Positions 28,031-36,603 of a stretch of 64,000 nucleotides of DNA are shown piece by piece. A program made the position numbers and the translations under genes. The notes beneath the pieces were generated by a model, which worked only from the letters and a program-made list of their open reading frames with translations, searched no databases and had not been told where the DNA came from. This DNA comes from Flammeovirgaceae bacterium (GTDB lineage: Bacteria; Bacteroidota; Bacteroidia; Cytophagales; Cyclobacteriaceae). Location: contig JADJRT010000008.1 of assembly GCA_016712035.1 (NCBI GenBank), positions 109,501-173,500 on the forward strand. The letters run 5' to 3'. Each line of letters begins with the position of its first letter. Within the stretch, counting starts at the first letter, position 1.

Positions 28031-29920
28031 ATGCTTATGAAAAAGATTGCCTTAAGTCTGATCGTCATGCTTCTGATAGGAGGTACACTTTCAGCCCAGG
28101 ATCGAACGATCACTGGTAAAGTAACCGCTTCGGAAGATGGAAGTGCCCTTCCGGGGGTCAATGTTATCCTGAAGGGTACCTCAAAAGGAACAGTAACAGA
28201 CTATAAAGGAAATTATATTCTGCAAGTTCCTGCCAAAGGAGGTACACTTGTTTTCTCATTTATCGGATTAGCCACGCAGGAAGTTTCTATAGGAATTTCA
28301 AATCGAATTGATGTGGCGATGGTCTCAGATGTGGCTCAGTTGTCCGAAGTTGTAATTACAGGGGATGAGATGCAAGAGCATAAATCATTAAATGGGTCCG
28401 TTGCTGGTGTTCGTATAAGAGGTATGGGGAAAATCAAGAAAGATGCCATGTATGGTGCTCCTGTGGAGGCGGAGTTTTGGCAACAGCCTAATTACAATAC
28501 CGAGGAGTATGATGGTATTAGTGAGAACATATTTCACGAGGCGCTTAAAAATCCCTTATCCACTTTTTCAATTGATGTCGATGCAGCCTCTTACAGTAAT
28601 GTCAGACGCTTTATTTCGGGCGGACAAAAGCCACCAAAGGATGCGGTTCGTATTGAAGAGATGATTAATTATTTTGATTATGATTATGAACATCCGCCAG
28701 CTGGCGGAGAAGATCCTTTCTCTATCACCACAGAAATTTCCACAGCCCCCTGGAACATGAAACACAAACTTGTTCACATTGGTTTGCAAGGTAAAAATAT
28801 AGCGAAGGAGAATTTGCCTCCTACCAATCTTGTCTTTTTAATTGATGTTTCAGGTTCTATGGACGATCCGAATAAGTTACCGCTTTTAAAAACATCGTTT
28901 AAAATGTTAGTAGCACAACTGCGCCAACAAGATCGCATTGCAATTGTAGTTTATGCAGGAGCAGCCGGTTTAGTTCTTCCGTCTACTTCAGGAGTGGATA
29001 AGAAAACGATTCTTGAAGCGCTGGATAATCTGGAAGCCGGAGGCTCAACAGCTGGTGGTGCAGGAATAAATTTGGCGTATGCTATCGCAAAGCAAAATTT
29101 TATGAAGGAAGGAAACAATCGAGTTATCCTGGCAACGGATGGTGATTTTAACGTAGGGCGAATCAAGCAATGGTGGTATGGAGCGACTAATTGAAGAAAA
29201 GCGGAAGGAAGGAGTCTTTCTTACGGTGCTTGGTTTTGGCATGGGAAATTATAAAGATTCCAAAATGGAAATTCTGGCCGATAAGGGTAATGGAAATTAC
29301 TTTTACATCGATTCAATTCTAGAGGCGCAAAAAGCGTTGGTGAATGAATTTGGAGGTACACTTTTACGATCGCGAAAGATGTAAAACTTCAGATCGAGTT
29401 TAATCCTGCACGGGTAAAAGCATATCGATTAATTGGCTACGAAAACCGGTTGTTACAGGATGAAGATTTTAATGACGACCGAAAAGATGCGGGTGAACTT
29501 GGTTCGGGTCACTCCGTTACAGCCCTTTACGAAATTATACCTATTGGCGTGGAGAGTGAGTTTTCAAAAATTGATGACTTGAAGTATCAGAAGCCTAAAG
29601 TAGAAACAACCTCATCTTCATCAAGGGAAATTTTAACGGTTAAATTTCGGTACAAAAAACCCGATGGCGCTATAAGCAAATTAATTGTTCATCCACTGGT
29701 GGATAATAGTATTGCGCTCAACAAGACTTCTGAAAATTTCAGATGGTCCGCTGCGGTTGCTGCTTTAGGCATGTTGCTAAGAGATTCGGAGTATGTAAAG
29801 GAGTTCAACTACCAGGATGTACTTCAATTGGCACAGAATGCAAAGGGTAATGATAGGGAAGGGTACCGCATTGAATTTATAAATATGGTTAAGTCTCTTA
29901 ATACCATTGCTATTCGATAA
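28031..29920 (+). pseudogene. VWA-domain protein (YfbK-like) with CarboxypepD_reg N-terminus, frame broken as sequenced
   Basis: The reconstructed protein has about 628 residues: a signal peptide (IALSLIVMLLIGGTLSAQ), a CarboxypepD_reg-like domain (ITGKVTASEDGSALPGVNV), DVAQLSEVVITG, a von Willebrand N-terminal region (NPLSTFSIDVDAASYSNVRR), a VWA domain with the MIDAS motif DVSGSM, and a C-terminal DUF3520-like part. Breaks are one extra G near 29160 (GGGCGAATC for GQSS) and one T missing near 29368 (CTTTTACG for FTIAKDV). It is exported, with metal-dependent protein binding likely. The alternative ATG at 28037 gives the same signal peptide. It is divergent from the sigma/anti-sigma pair. 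Confidence 0.87.
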
Positions 29921-29934
29921 TCCTTCAAAAGGCT

Positions 29935-29973
29935 ACAAAAACCCCAGGACTTAGAAGTTTTGCGGGTTTTTGT
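29935..29973 (+). terminator. hairpin terminator candidate after the VWA gene
   Basis: A perfect 10 bp inverted repeat, ACAAAAACCC at 29935-29944 and GGGTTTTTGT at 29964-29973, begins 15 bp after the VWA stop codon. The T run is in the 3' arm. It fits a factor-independent or weak terminator. Confidence 0.5.
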
Positions 29974-30123
29974 GCCTTTAACCCAAACTTGTCATTCATG
30001 AATCACAATTTTGCCCTTCGGGCCGATGAATCCTGACAGTAACCTCCGGATTATCGGGATAAATGTTTTACGCTTTTGGTAATATTAGTATTTAAGAGGA
30101 AATTAGGGTCGAATTGAGTTAAC

Positions 30124-31911
30124 ATGGTTAAGATAAGTGCAGTTATTATCACCTATAACGAAGAGCGAAACATCAAACGATGCATAAATTCTTTGATAGC
30201 TGTTGCCGATGAGATTGTCGTAATAGACTCTTTTTCCAAAGACCGTACAAAAGAGATTTGTATTGAGAAAGGCATTAGGGTGGTGGAGCATCCGTTTAAG
30301 AGCCATATTGATCAAAAGAACTTTGCGGTTACACAAGCCACCCATGATATTGTCCTTTCGCTTGATGCCGATGAATATTTGTCTGAAGAATTAACAGAAT
30401 CCATTCTCGAGGTAAAGGAGGCCTGGCCGTTCGAAGCCTATAGAATGAATCGACTCTCCAACTATGGTGGTAAATGGATTCGCCATGGAAATTGGTATCC
30501 CGATCAGAAGATACGCCTCTGGAACAGGCGAATAGGGTTATGGGGTGGTGAGAATCCACATGACATGGTTATCATCAAAGGGGGCATCAAGATTATGCAC
30601 CTGAAAGGTGATATTCTACATCGCGCTTATACGGATTCGTCTGAGACGATTTCAAAAATTCAGAATTACTCGGAGATATTTGCCCGGGAGAGTGTAGGCA
30701 GGAAAACAAGTTCAGTCGGTAAAATTATTATTCGATCAGCCTTTGCGTTTCTTAAAAGCTATATTATAAAACGCGGTTTTCTGGATGGTTTTGAAGGCCT
30801 CATGGTTGCTATGGCAGTGAGTAACCATGTGTTTTATAAGTATGCAAAATTATACGAGGCCAATCATCGGGCGTTAATGGGCAAGCGGTTAGTAATCAGC
30901 CGCACCGATAATTTGGGCGATGTAATTCTCACTTTACCCATGCTGGGTTATTTGAAATCTATTACCCCCGACCTTAAAATTTTCTTCATAGGTAAAAAGT
31001 ATACGCAACCCATTATTGATCGATGTGTTTTTGTCGATCAGTTTTTAGATAAAGACGAGTTGATTAATGACGCCAGGAAATTAGCCGCGGTTAGTGCCGA
31101 TACAATCATTTTTGTTTACCCGGATCGACAGCTTGCAAAAATTGCACGATTTGCAGGCATCAGGCATCGTGTGGCTACTGCCCACCGGTGGTATAATTGG
31201 ATGTATTGTAATCACCTTGTGGGGTTCACGCGCGTAAAGTCTAACCTGCATGAGAGCCAGCTCAACTTTAAACTTCTCAAGCCATTTAAGCTTAATATTG
31301 ATATCGATACCACGGAGTTAATTCCCTATTACGGCCTCCAACCGATAAAGAATAATTTTTCACAAATTCATCTAGATAATGACAGATTTAACCTGATCCT
31401 TCATCCTAAATCAAAAGGAAGTGCACGCGAGTGGCCCTTATCGAGTTATTACGAATTAGTCAAATCTCTTCCCGCATCATCCTATCGAATTTTTATAACC
31501 GGCTTGCAAGCCGAGGGTGATTTGATTCGAAAAGAAAAACCAGAGCTGTTCGACCATCCAAATGTTACCGATCTTACAGGCAAGCTCAATTTAGAAGAAT
31601 TAACTTCTTTTATCGGCCAGGTCGATGGCTTGTTGGCCTGCAGTACAGGAGTGTTACACCTGGCCGCATCATTAGGCGTATATACGCTAGGATTGTATTC
31701 ACCGATGCGTCCCATTCACCCTGGGCGCTGGATGCCCGTTGGTCGTAAGGCCACATATCTCGCATTAAAGAAAGATTGCAACCTTTGTCGTAAAAGCACA
31801 ACGTGTGCTTGTATTGAATCTATTTCGGTGGAGGAGGTACGAGATCAGTTCAGTGAATTTATTGAACGGAAAATAAAGATGGGGCCGGATCTGGTATACT
31901 TAAATCGATAG
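30124..31911 (+). CDS. two-domain glycosyltransferase: GT2 (WaaE/KdtX-like) joined to GT9 (heptosyltransferase-like)
   Basis: This is 595 residues. Positions 1-250 are a GT2 domain: SAVIITYNEERNIKRC, DSFSKDRTKEIC, the DxD in LSLDADEYLSEEL, and the WaaE-type tail. From MGKRLVISRTDNLGDVILTLPM (about residue 251) on, it is a GT9 domain of the ADP-heptose:LPS heptosyltransferase type, with LILHPKSKGSAREWPLSSY and ACSTGVLHLAASLG. It probably acts in LPS-core assembly. At the join, CATCGGGCGTTAATGGGC would become a TAATG stop-start overlap if one G were extra, so two separate genes are possible. Confidence 0.85.
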   Translation: MVKISAVIITYNEERNIKRCINSLIAVADEIVVIDSFSKDRTKEICIEKGIRVVEHPFKSHIDQKNFAVTQATHDIVLSLDADEYLSEELTESILEVKEAWPFEAYRMNRLSNYGGKWIRHGNWYPDQKIRLWNRRIGLWGGENPHDMVIIKGGIKIMHLKGDILHRAYTDSSETISKIQNYSEIFARESVGRKTSSVGKIIIRSAFAFLKSYIIKRGFLDGFEGLMVAMAVSNHVFYKYAKLYEANHRALMGKRLVISRTDNLGDVILTLPMLGYLKSITPDLKIFFIGKKYTQPIIDRCVFVDQFLDKDELINDARKLAAVSADTIIFVYPDRQLAKIARFAGIRHRVATAHRWYNWMYCNHLVGFTRVKSNLHESQLNFKLLKPFKLNIDIDTTELIPYYGLQPIKNNFSQIHLDNDRFNLILHPKSKGSAREWPLSSYYELVKSLPASSYRIFITGLQAEGDLIRKEKPELFDHPNVTDLTGKLNLEELTSFIGQVDGLLACSTGVLHLAASLGVYTLGLYSPMRPIHPGRWMPVGRKATYLALKKDCNLCRKSTTCACIESISVEEVRDQFSEFIERKIKMGPDLVYLNR

Positions 31912-31915
31912 CAAT

Positions 31916-32682
31916 TTATTTTTTTTCTAATCCTATTTTTTTGAAATGAAGTGCTTTCACGCACTTCAGAAAATTCGAAAATGCGGCTAGCGTGGAAATT
32001 ACAAATCCATAATAACCATCTAGAAATCCTCGCTTAAGAAAATATATTCTAAAAAAAGTAAACCAAGGGTTAAAAATCATGGAGATTATTAAAGTGACTT
32101 TACTTTTCCCAACTATTTCTTTTGCGGCAGTTTCAGAGTAACGATCCAACCTTTGAATGGTGCTGGAGATTGAAGGAAACGAATAGTGCAGCAGGTCACC
32201 TACTATATGTTTGTTTGTAATTGGATCTTTAAAATAGAGGCTTTCGTGAATAACTCCCTCCCAAATTCCTTTGCCTCTCCGAAAGATTCTTCTTTACGGT
32301 CAGGATACCACCCACAATAATGTACCCAATGGCCACAATAATTTGTCAGCCTATTTAAAGTGATCAGATCTGCATCTATGGGGTTCTTTTTTAATTCTTT
32401 AATGGAGTGGGTCAATTCTTCACTAAGCGCTTCATCGGCATCAATTGATAAAATCCAGTCTTTGGTGCATTGATTGTTTCCAAAATTCTTGGCAATTGAA
32501 AATCCCTCCCAAGCCCGCTCATAGAATTTCACATCAAAACTCTGGGCTATTTCTTTAGTTCGATCGGTTGAATTGGCGTCAACGATTACTATTTCATCTG
32601 CAATTTGACTTACAGAATTTAAGCATCGAGCTATATTATCCTGCTCATTTAGGGTAATGATTACAACCGAAAAAGAATTCAT
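31916..32682 (-). pseudogene. glycosyltransferase family 2 (WaaE/KdtX-like), frame broken as sequenced
   Basis: The reconstructed protein has about 255 residues: SVVIITLNEQDNIARC, VDANSTDRTKEIA, ILSIDADEALSEEL, then WYPDRKERIFRRGKGIWEGVIHESLYF, LHYSFPSISSTIQRLDRYSET and KRGFLDGYYGFVIS. The frame is broken near 32290 by loss of one A in the codons for DRKER. It is a clear paralogue of the GT2 half of the neighbouring gene and lies convergently 4 bp after it. A role in adding a core sugar is likely; the acceptor is unknown. Confidence 0.87.
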
Positions 32683-32882
32683 TCAGGTTTCCTTATTTTT
32701 ACAAAAATATAGGCTTATTCGTTATGTCGAACCATATTATGCTTGATTTTAAATTAAAGAAGATTAAAGACCCAGGAGGTTGGTGTTCTTAGGAGCCGCC
32801 TGATGTACTATTCTCGATAAATTAGCGCTGATCAAAAAACAAGTTGTAAAAGAATTAGAGGCTGCTTCATCAAATTATCCAC

Positions 32883-33777
32883 ATGACAATTACTGCGTTT
32901 TCTTATGTTAGAAATGGAATCCAAATGGGTTATCCATTTTTAGAGTCCATACAATCTGTTTTACCTAATGTTGATGAATTTGTAGTGGTTGTTGGTGATT
33001 CGACCGATGGCACCGTTGAGGCAATAGAAAACCTTGGCTCGGAAAAAATACGAATCGTAAACTCTGTTTGGGATATGAGTTTAAAGTCGGGCGGTAAATT
33101 ATTTGCAATACAATCCAATATAGGGTTGGATAATATGAATGGAGATTGGGTAATTCATACAGGCTGATGAAGTAATTCATGAGAATGATTGTGCGAAACT
33201 TAAAGATTATATTGTACGGTACAGTAGACATCAAGACGTGGAGGGACTGTTATTTCCTTTTCTAAATTTCCACGGGGACTTTAATCATATTCATACAGGT
33301 CGTAAAGCCCACCGATTTGAAATAAGAGCTTTTCGAAGAAACTCGTTGATAAGAGCCTTTAAGGACTCACAGGGATTTAGAAAGTTTTCTTCTCATGAGG
33401 CTTATGAAATAGGCGAGCTGGGAGAAAAGTTGCGGGTAAAAAAGATTGATGTACCCGTATATCATTACAATTTTGTGCGATCCCCACAACTAATGAAAGA
33501 CAAAACCATCTTTTTTCAACAATTCTGGCACGAAGGAGAAGCGCTCAAGGACAAAGTAAGTAAACTCAAAGATTTTGACTTTAACCAGATTGACAAACTG
33601 GAAGTATTTCAGGGAAGCCATCCTCAGTTGATGCAGAAAATAATTAGCAAGCAAGATTGGAATTTCGTTTATGATCCCTCAAAGTCCAAAGTATCCCTTC
33701 GACATAGGATATTAAATGAAATTGAAGAGTGGACTGGTTATCGAATAGGCGAGTATAAGAATTATAAGATCATTTGA
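32883..33777 (+). pseudogene. GT2-like glycosyltransferase, frame broken as sequenced
   Basis: The N-terminal 95 residues (FSYVRNGIQMGYPFLESIQSVLPNVDEFVVVVGDSTDGTVE) match GT-A glycosyltransferases. The frame then stops at TGA near 33167 and continues in another frame as QADEVIHENDCAKLKDYIVRY...LLFPFLNFHGDFNHI. About two bases seem to be missing in ATTCATACAGG, where DWVIHLQADE would be expected; the QADE acidic motif is the metal-binding site. The total is about 298 residues. It lies 3 bp upstream of the FkbM methyltransferase gene. Confidence 0.75.
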
Positions 33778-33780
33778 TAG

Positions 33781-34461
33781 ATGAATACAAAAGACATCAA
33801 AGTAATTTACACACGATTAAAAGATCGTAACCTCAATTTTAATCATGTGTGCGAGGTGGGTGTTTACCTTCCTGAAACGTCAAACGTTATCAACTTTATA
33901 AAAGATGGTATTCGCACTACTTTAGTGGAGGCAGATCCGGATACCGTAGAAAAGATAAGGCAATACTTTTCTGGATATTCTGTGCACGTTGAGCCGGTGG
34001 CCGTTTGGGACACCACTGGTGTTATTAAATTATCCAAGGCTGCTGCGTCCACGTTTGTTACCCAACTGGAAGTAAGTCCTGCAATTGTGAATGATAAATA
34101 CCAGGTAAATGAGACCAATACCTTTGAGGTTCCTTGTAAAGTTTTTTCAGAAATTGACGATGGAACCATTGATTTACTGAGTGTGGATATTGAAGGGGGC
34201 GAGTGGTATGTTATTAAACATTTGATAAGCAGACCAAATGTGATTTCGATTGAAACCCATGGAAAGTATTATGTAAATCCATTTATCAAAAAAATTGAGG
34301 AATGGATGCAGAAGGAAAATTACATCGTATGGTATAAAGACCGCAGTGATACTATCTTTATCAAGTCAGGATTATTAGAGCCAACCTTGGGCGAGCGAAT
34401 CTCAACCTTTCTTGCGCTCTCCAGAATTCGATGGAAGAAAATCAAGCGAGTATTTAAATAG
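33781..34461 (+). CDS. FkbM-family methyltransferase
   Basis: This 226-residue SAM-dependent methyltransferase has CEVGVYLPETSNVINFIKDG in place of a strict motif I, then TTLVEADPDTVEKI, VEPVAVWD and the FkbM signature DLLSVDIEGGEWYVIKHL. FkbM enzymes O-methylate sugars or polyketides. Here it directly follows a GT2-like gene and belongs to a small glycan-core group, so methylation of a surface sugar is the likely role. The start ATG comes directly after the TGATAG stop region of its neighbour. Confidence 0.85.
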   Translation: MNTKDIKVIYTRLKDRNLNFNHVCEVGVYLPETSNVINFIKDGIRTTLVEADPDTVEKIRQYFSGYSVHVEPVAVWDTTGVIKLSKAAASTFVTQLEVSPAIVNDKYQVNETNTFEVPCKVFSEIDDGTIDLLSVDIEGGEWYVIKHLISRPNVISIETHGKYYVNPFIKKIEEWMQKENYIVWYKDRSDTIFIKSGLLEPTLGERISTFLALSRIRWKKIKRVFK

Positions 34462-34539
34462 AGGGCAGTAAGTATTTGGGTTTTCTTGAGCCAATTCAGC
34501 CTCTCATTATCTCCATTCTTTTAGTTATTTTTACTTCTC

Positions 34540-35130
34540 ATGGAAGAAGCGCCAAAGCAAAGTTATACCCCTACCGAGAAGAATGATATCTTCAATAATG
34601 AGTTTCTTCCACATATTAATTCCATGTACAATTTTGGGTATCGGCTTACTTTCGATCAGGACGATGCCAAAGACCTCGTTCAGGATACGTATTTAAAGGC
34701 CTACCGGTTTATAGAATCATTCCAGCAAGGAACTAATGCAAAAGCATGGCTGTTTCGGATTTTGAAAAACAGTTTCATTAATGATTACCGTAAGAAGACC
34801 AAAGAGCCTTCGAAGGTAGATTATCAGGAAGTTGAGACTTATTATAACTCGGAAGAGGTAGACAGGCAAATTACGCCCGATTTACGTGTTGAGTCGTTGA
34901 AGGACATGATTGGCGATGAGATATCCAACGCATTAAATTCATTGGATGTTGACTTTAGAACTGTAATTATCTTATGCGACCTGGAAGGGTTTAAATATGA
35001 AGAGATGGCAAAAATTCTGGATATACCGATCGGTACAGTACGAAGCCGCTTACACCGGGCCCGGAACCTGCTCAAAGAAAAACTAAGTCAACACGCCAAG
35101 TCTATGGGTTATAAAAATACAGAGTTATGA
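34540..35130 (+). CDS. ECF RNA polymerase sigma factor (SigR/RpoE-like)
   Basis: This 196-residue protein has region 2 (YNFGYRLTFDQDDAKDLVQDTYLKAYRFIESF...NAKAWLFRILKNSFINDYRK) and region 4 (VDFRTVIILCDLEGFKYEEMAKILDIPIGTVRSRLHRARNLLKE). Region lengths are normal for an ECF factor. Its stop overlaps the start of a small cysteine-rich anti-sigma gene by 4 bp, which suggests coupled synthesis and control by a redox- or metal-sensing partner. Confidence 0.94.
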   Translation: MEEAPKQSYTPTEKNDIFNNEFLPHINSMYNFGYRLTFDQDDAKDLVQDTYLKAYRFIESFQQGTNAKAWLFRILKNSFINDYRKKTKEPSKVDYQEVETYYNSEEVDRQITPDLRVESLKDMIGDEISNALNSLDVDFRTVIILCDLEGFKYEEMAKILDIPIGTVRSRLHRARNLLKEKLSQHAKSMGYKNTEL

Positions 35131-35396
35131 CAAACCAGGTCAATCCTTTTATTCTTGCAGACGGTAAGAAGCCATCGTGTATGGAAATGCTGCAGCTGAT
35201 TTTGGATGGTGAAGCATCAGCCGAGCAGCAAGCCTATTTTAAATCACATATGGATAAATGCGCGCCTTGCTTTAAGACTTACGATCTGGATATTACCATA
35301 AAGGAACTTTTGAAAACCCGCTGTTGTGGAGATTCGGTGCCAGCCGGACTTGTAGATCAAATAAAAAATCAGATCAGTCTAAATAAGGCTTCCTGA
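35127..35396 (+). CDS. zinc-binding anti-sigma factor (ZAS/zf-HC2 type)
   Basis: This 89-residue soluble protein contains SHMDKCAPCF, the H-x3-C-x2-C motif of zinc anti-sigma factors, plus an upstream CMEMLQLILDGEAS cysteine that can complete the site. A CC pair follows at TRCCGD. The RsrA family releases its sigma factor on thiol oxidation. The 4 bp overlap with the sigma gene supports the partnership. The stop overlaps the gmk start by one base, so the three genes may be co-transcribed. Confidence 0.9.
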   Translation: MTNQVNPFILADGKKPSCMEMLQLILDGEASAEQQAYFKSHMDKCAPCFKTYDLDITIKELLKTRCCGDSVPAGLVDQIKNQISLNKAS

Positions 35397-35968
35397 TGGC
35401 CGGTAAAGCACTCATTTTCTCAGCGCCTTCAGGTTCGGGCAAAACAACCATAGTCAAGCATCTTTTAGCAAATAACCCTGATCTCGGGTTTTCAATTTCT
35501 GCCTCAACACGCGACAGGCGTGGCCGAACCGAGCAGGATGGTAAGGATTATCATTTTCTAACCCCCGAGGACTTTAAAAAGAAAATTGATAATGACGAAT
35601 TTATTGAATGGGAAGAAGTGTATGCCGGAAACTTCTATGGCACATTAAAGGAAGAGATCGAGCGTATCTGGAGTGAAGGACGGAATGTAATTTTTGATGT
35701 TGATGTTAAAGGGGGGATTAATCTTAAAAAATATTTTGGTGATAAAGCACTGGCGGTGTTTGTTAAGGTTCCCACCATCGAAATTTTGAAACAACGACTT
35801 ATGGAAAGAGGCACGGAGAGTGAAGAAAGTCTTTCGCGAAGATTGTTTAAAGCAAAATTTGAGATGTCGTTTCAGGATAAGTTTGATGTAGTGTTGGTTA
35901 ATGAAGATTTAGATAAATCCTTACGGGAAGCTCAAATTCTCTATGATCAATTTAGGGCAAGACCTTAG
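35396..35968 (+). CDS. gmk: guanylate kinase
   Basis: This 190-residue enzyme has the P-loop SAPSGSGKTTIVKHLL, SISASTRDRRGRTEQDGKDYHFL for GMP binding, EEVYAGNFYGTL and DVDVKGGINLKKYF, all standard for guanylate kinase. It phosphorylates GMP to GDP in the cytoplasm and is normally essential. It sits between an anti-sigma gene and nadD with almost no spacing. Length is normal and the frame intact. Confidence 0.97.
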   Translation: MAGKALIFSAPSGSGKTTIVKHLLANNPDLGFSISASTRDRRGRTEQDGKDYHFLTPEDFKKKIDNDEFIEWEEVYAGNFYGTLKEEIERIWSEGRNVIFDVDVKGGINLKKYFGDKALAVFVKVPTIEILKQRLMERGTESEESLSRRLFKAKFEMSFQDKFDVVLVNEDLDKSLREAQILYDQFRARP

Positions 35969-35970
35969 AC

Positions 35971-36554
35971 ATGGACACCCAACAAAAAATAGGCCTTTTC
36001 TTTGGCTCCTTCAACCCCATTCATATTGGGCACATGATCATCGCCAATATAATGGCCGAAAATACCGATCTGCAAAAAGTTTGGTTTGTTGTTTCTCCGC
36101 AAAATCCCTTTAAGCCAAGTAAAGGGTTGTTACACGAATTTGATCGTTATGATTTAGTGAAAGCTGCTATTGCTGATCATTACAAGCTGGAAGCATCGGA
36201 TGTAGAATTTAATCTGCCCAAGCCTAGTTATACGGCTCATACCCTGGCCCATTTAACCGAGAAATTTCCATGCAAACATTTTAAGGTGATTAGTGGAGAA
36301 GATAATCTTACCAACTTTAACAAGTGGAAAAACCACGAACACATCATTAACGAGTTTGGATTATATGTTTATCCGCGTCCTCATGGAACAAATTCCGAAC
36401 TTACGCGTCATCCTAACGTGCGCATGATTGAAGCTCCTCTTTAGACATTTCGGCTACCTATATTCGTCAGTGTATTAAGGATAATAAATCGATCCGTTAT
36501 CTCGTTCCTGAATCGGTAGAGGTTATGCTTCGTCAAAAAGATTTTTATCGGTAA
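35971..36554 (+). CDS. nadD: nicotinate-nucleotide adenylyltransferase, C-terminal frameshift as sequenced
   Basis: The N-terminus has the nucleotidyltransferase motif GLFFGSFNPIHIGHM, with VWFVVSPQNPFKP and YPRPHG further on. The frame as given stops at 36444 after EAPL. Adding one T in CCTCTTTAGAC (near 36440) restores LLDISATYIRQCIKDNKSIRYLVPESVEVML, including the ISATYIR signature, up to TAA at 36552-36554. The product is then the normal length of about 194 residues. NadD makes NaAD from NaMN and ATP, and is usually essential. A real defect is therefore unlikely. Confidence 0.93.
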
Positions 36555-36603
36555 ATCTGTGATTGAGACAACTATTAGGGAGCGAATTGCGTCATACACG
36601 CTA

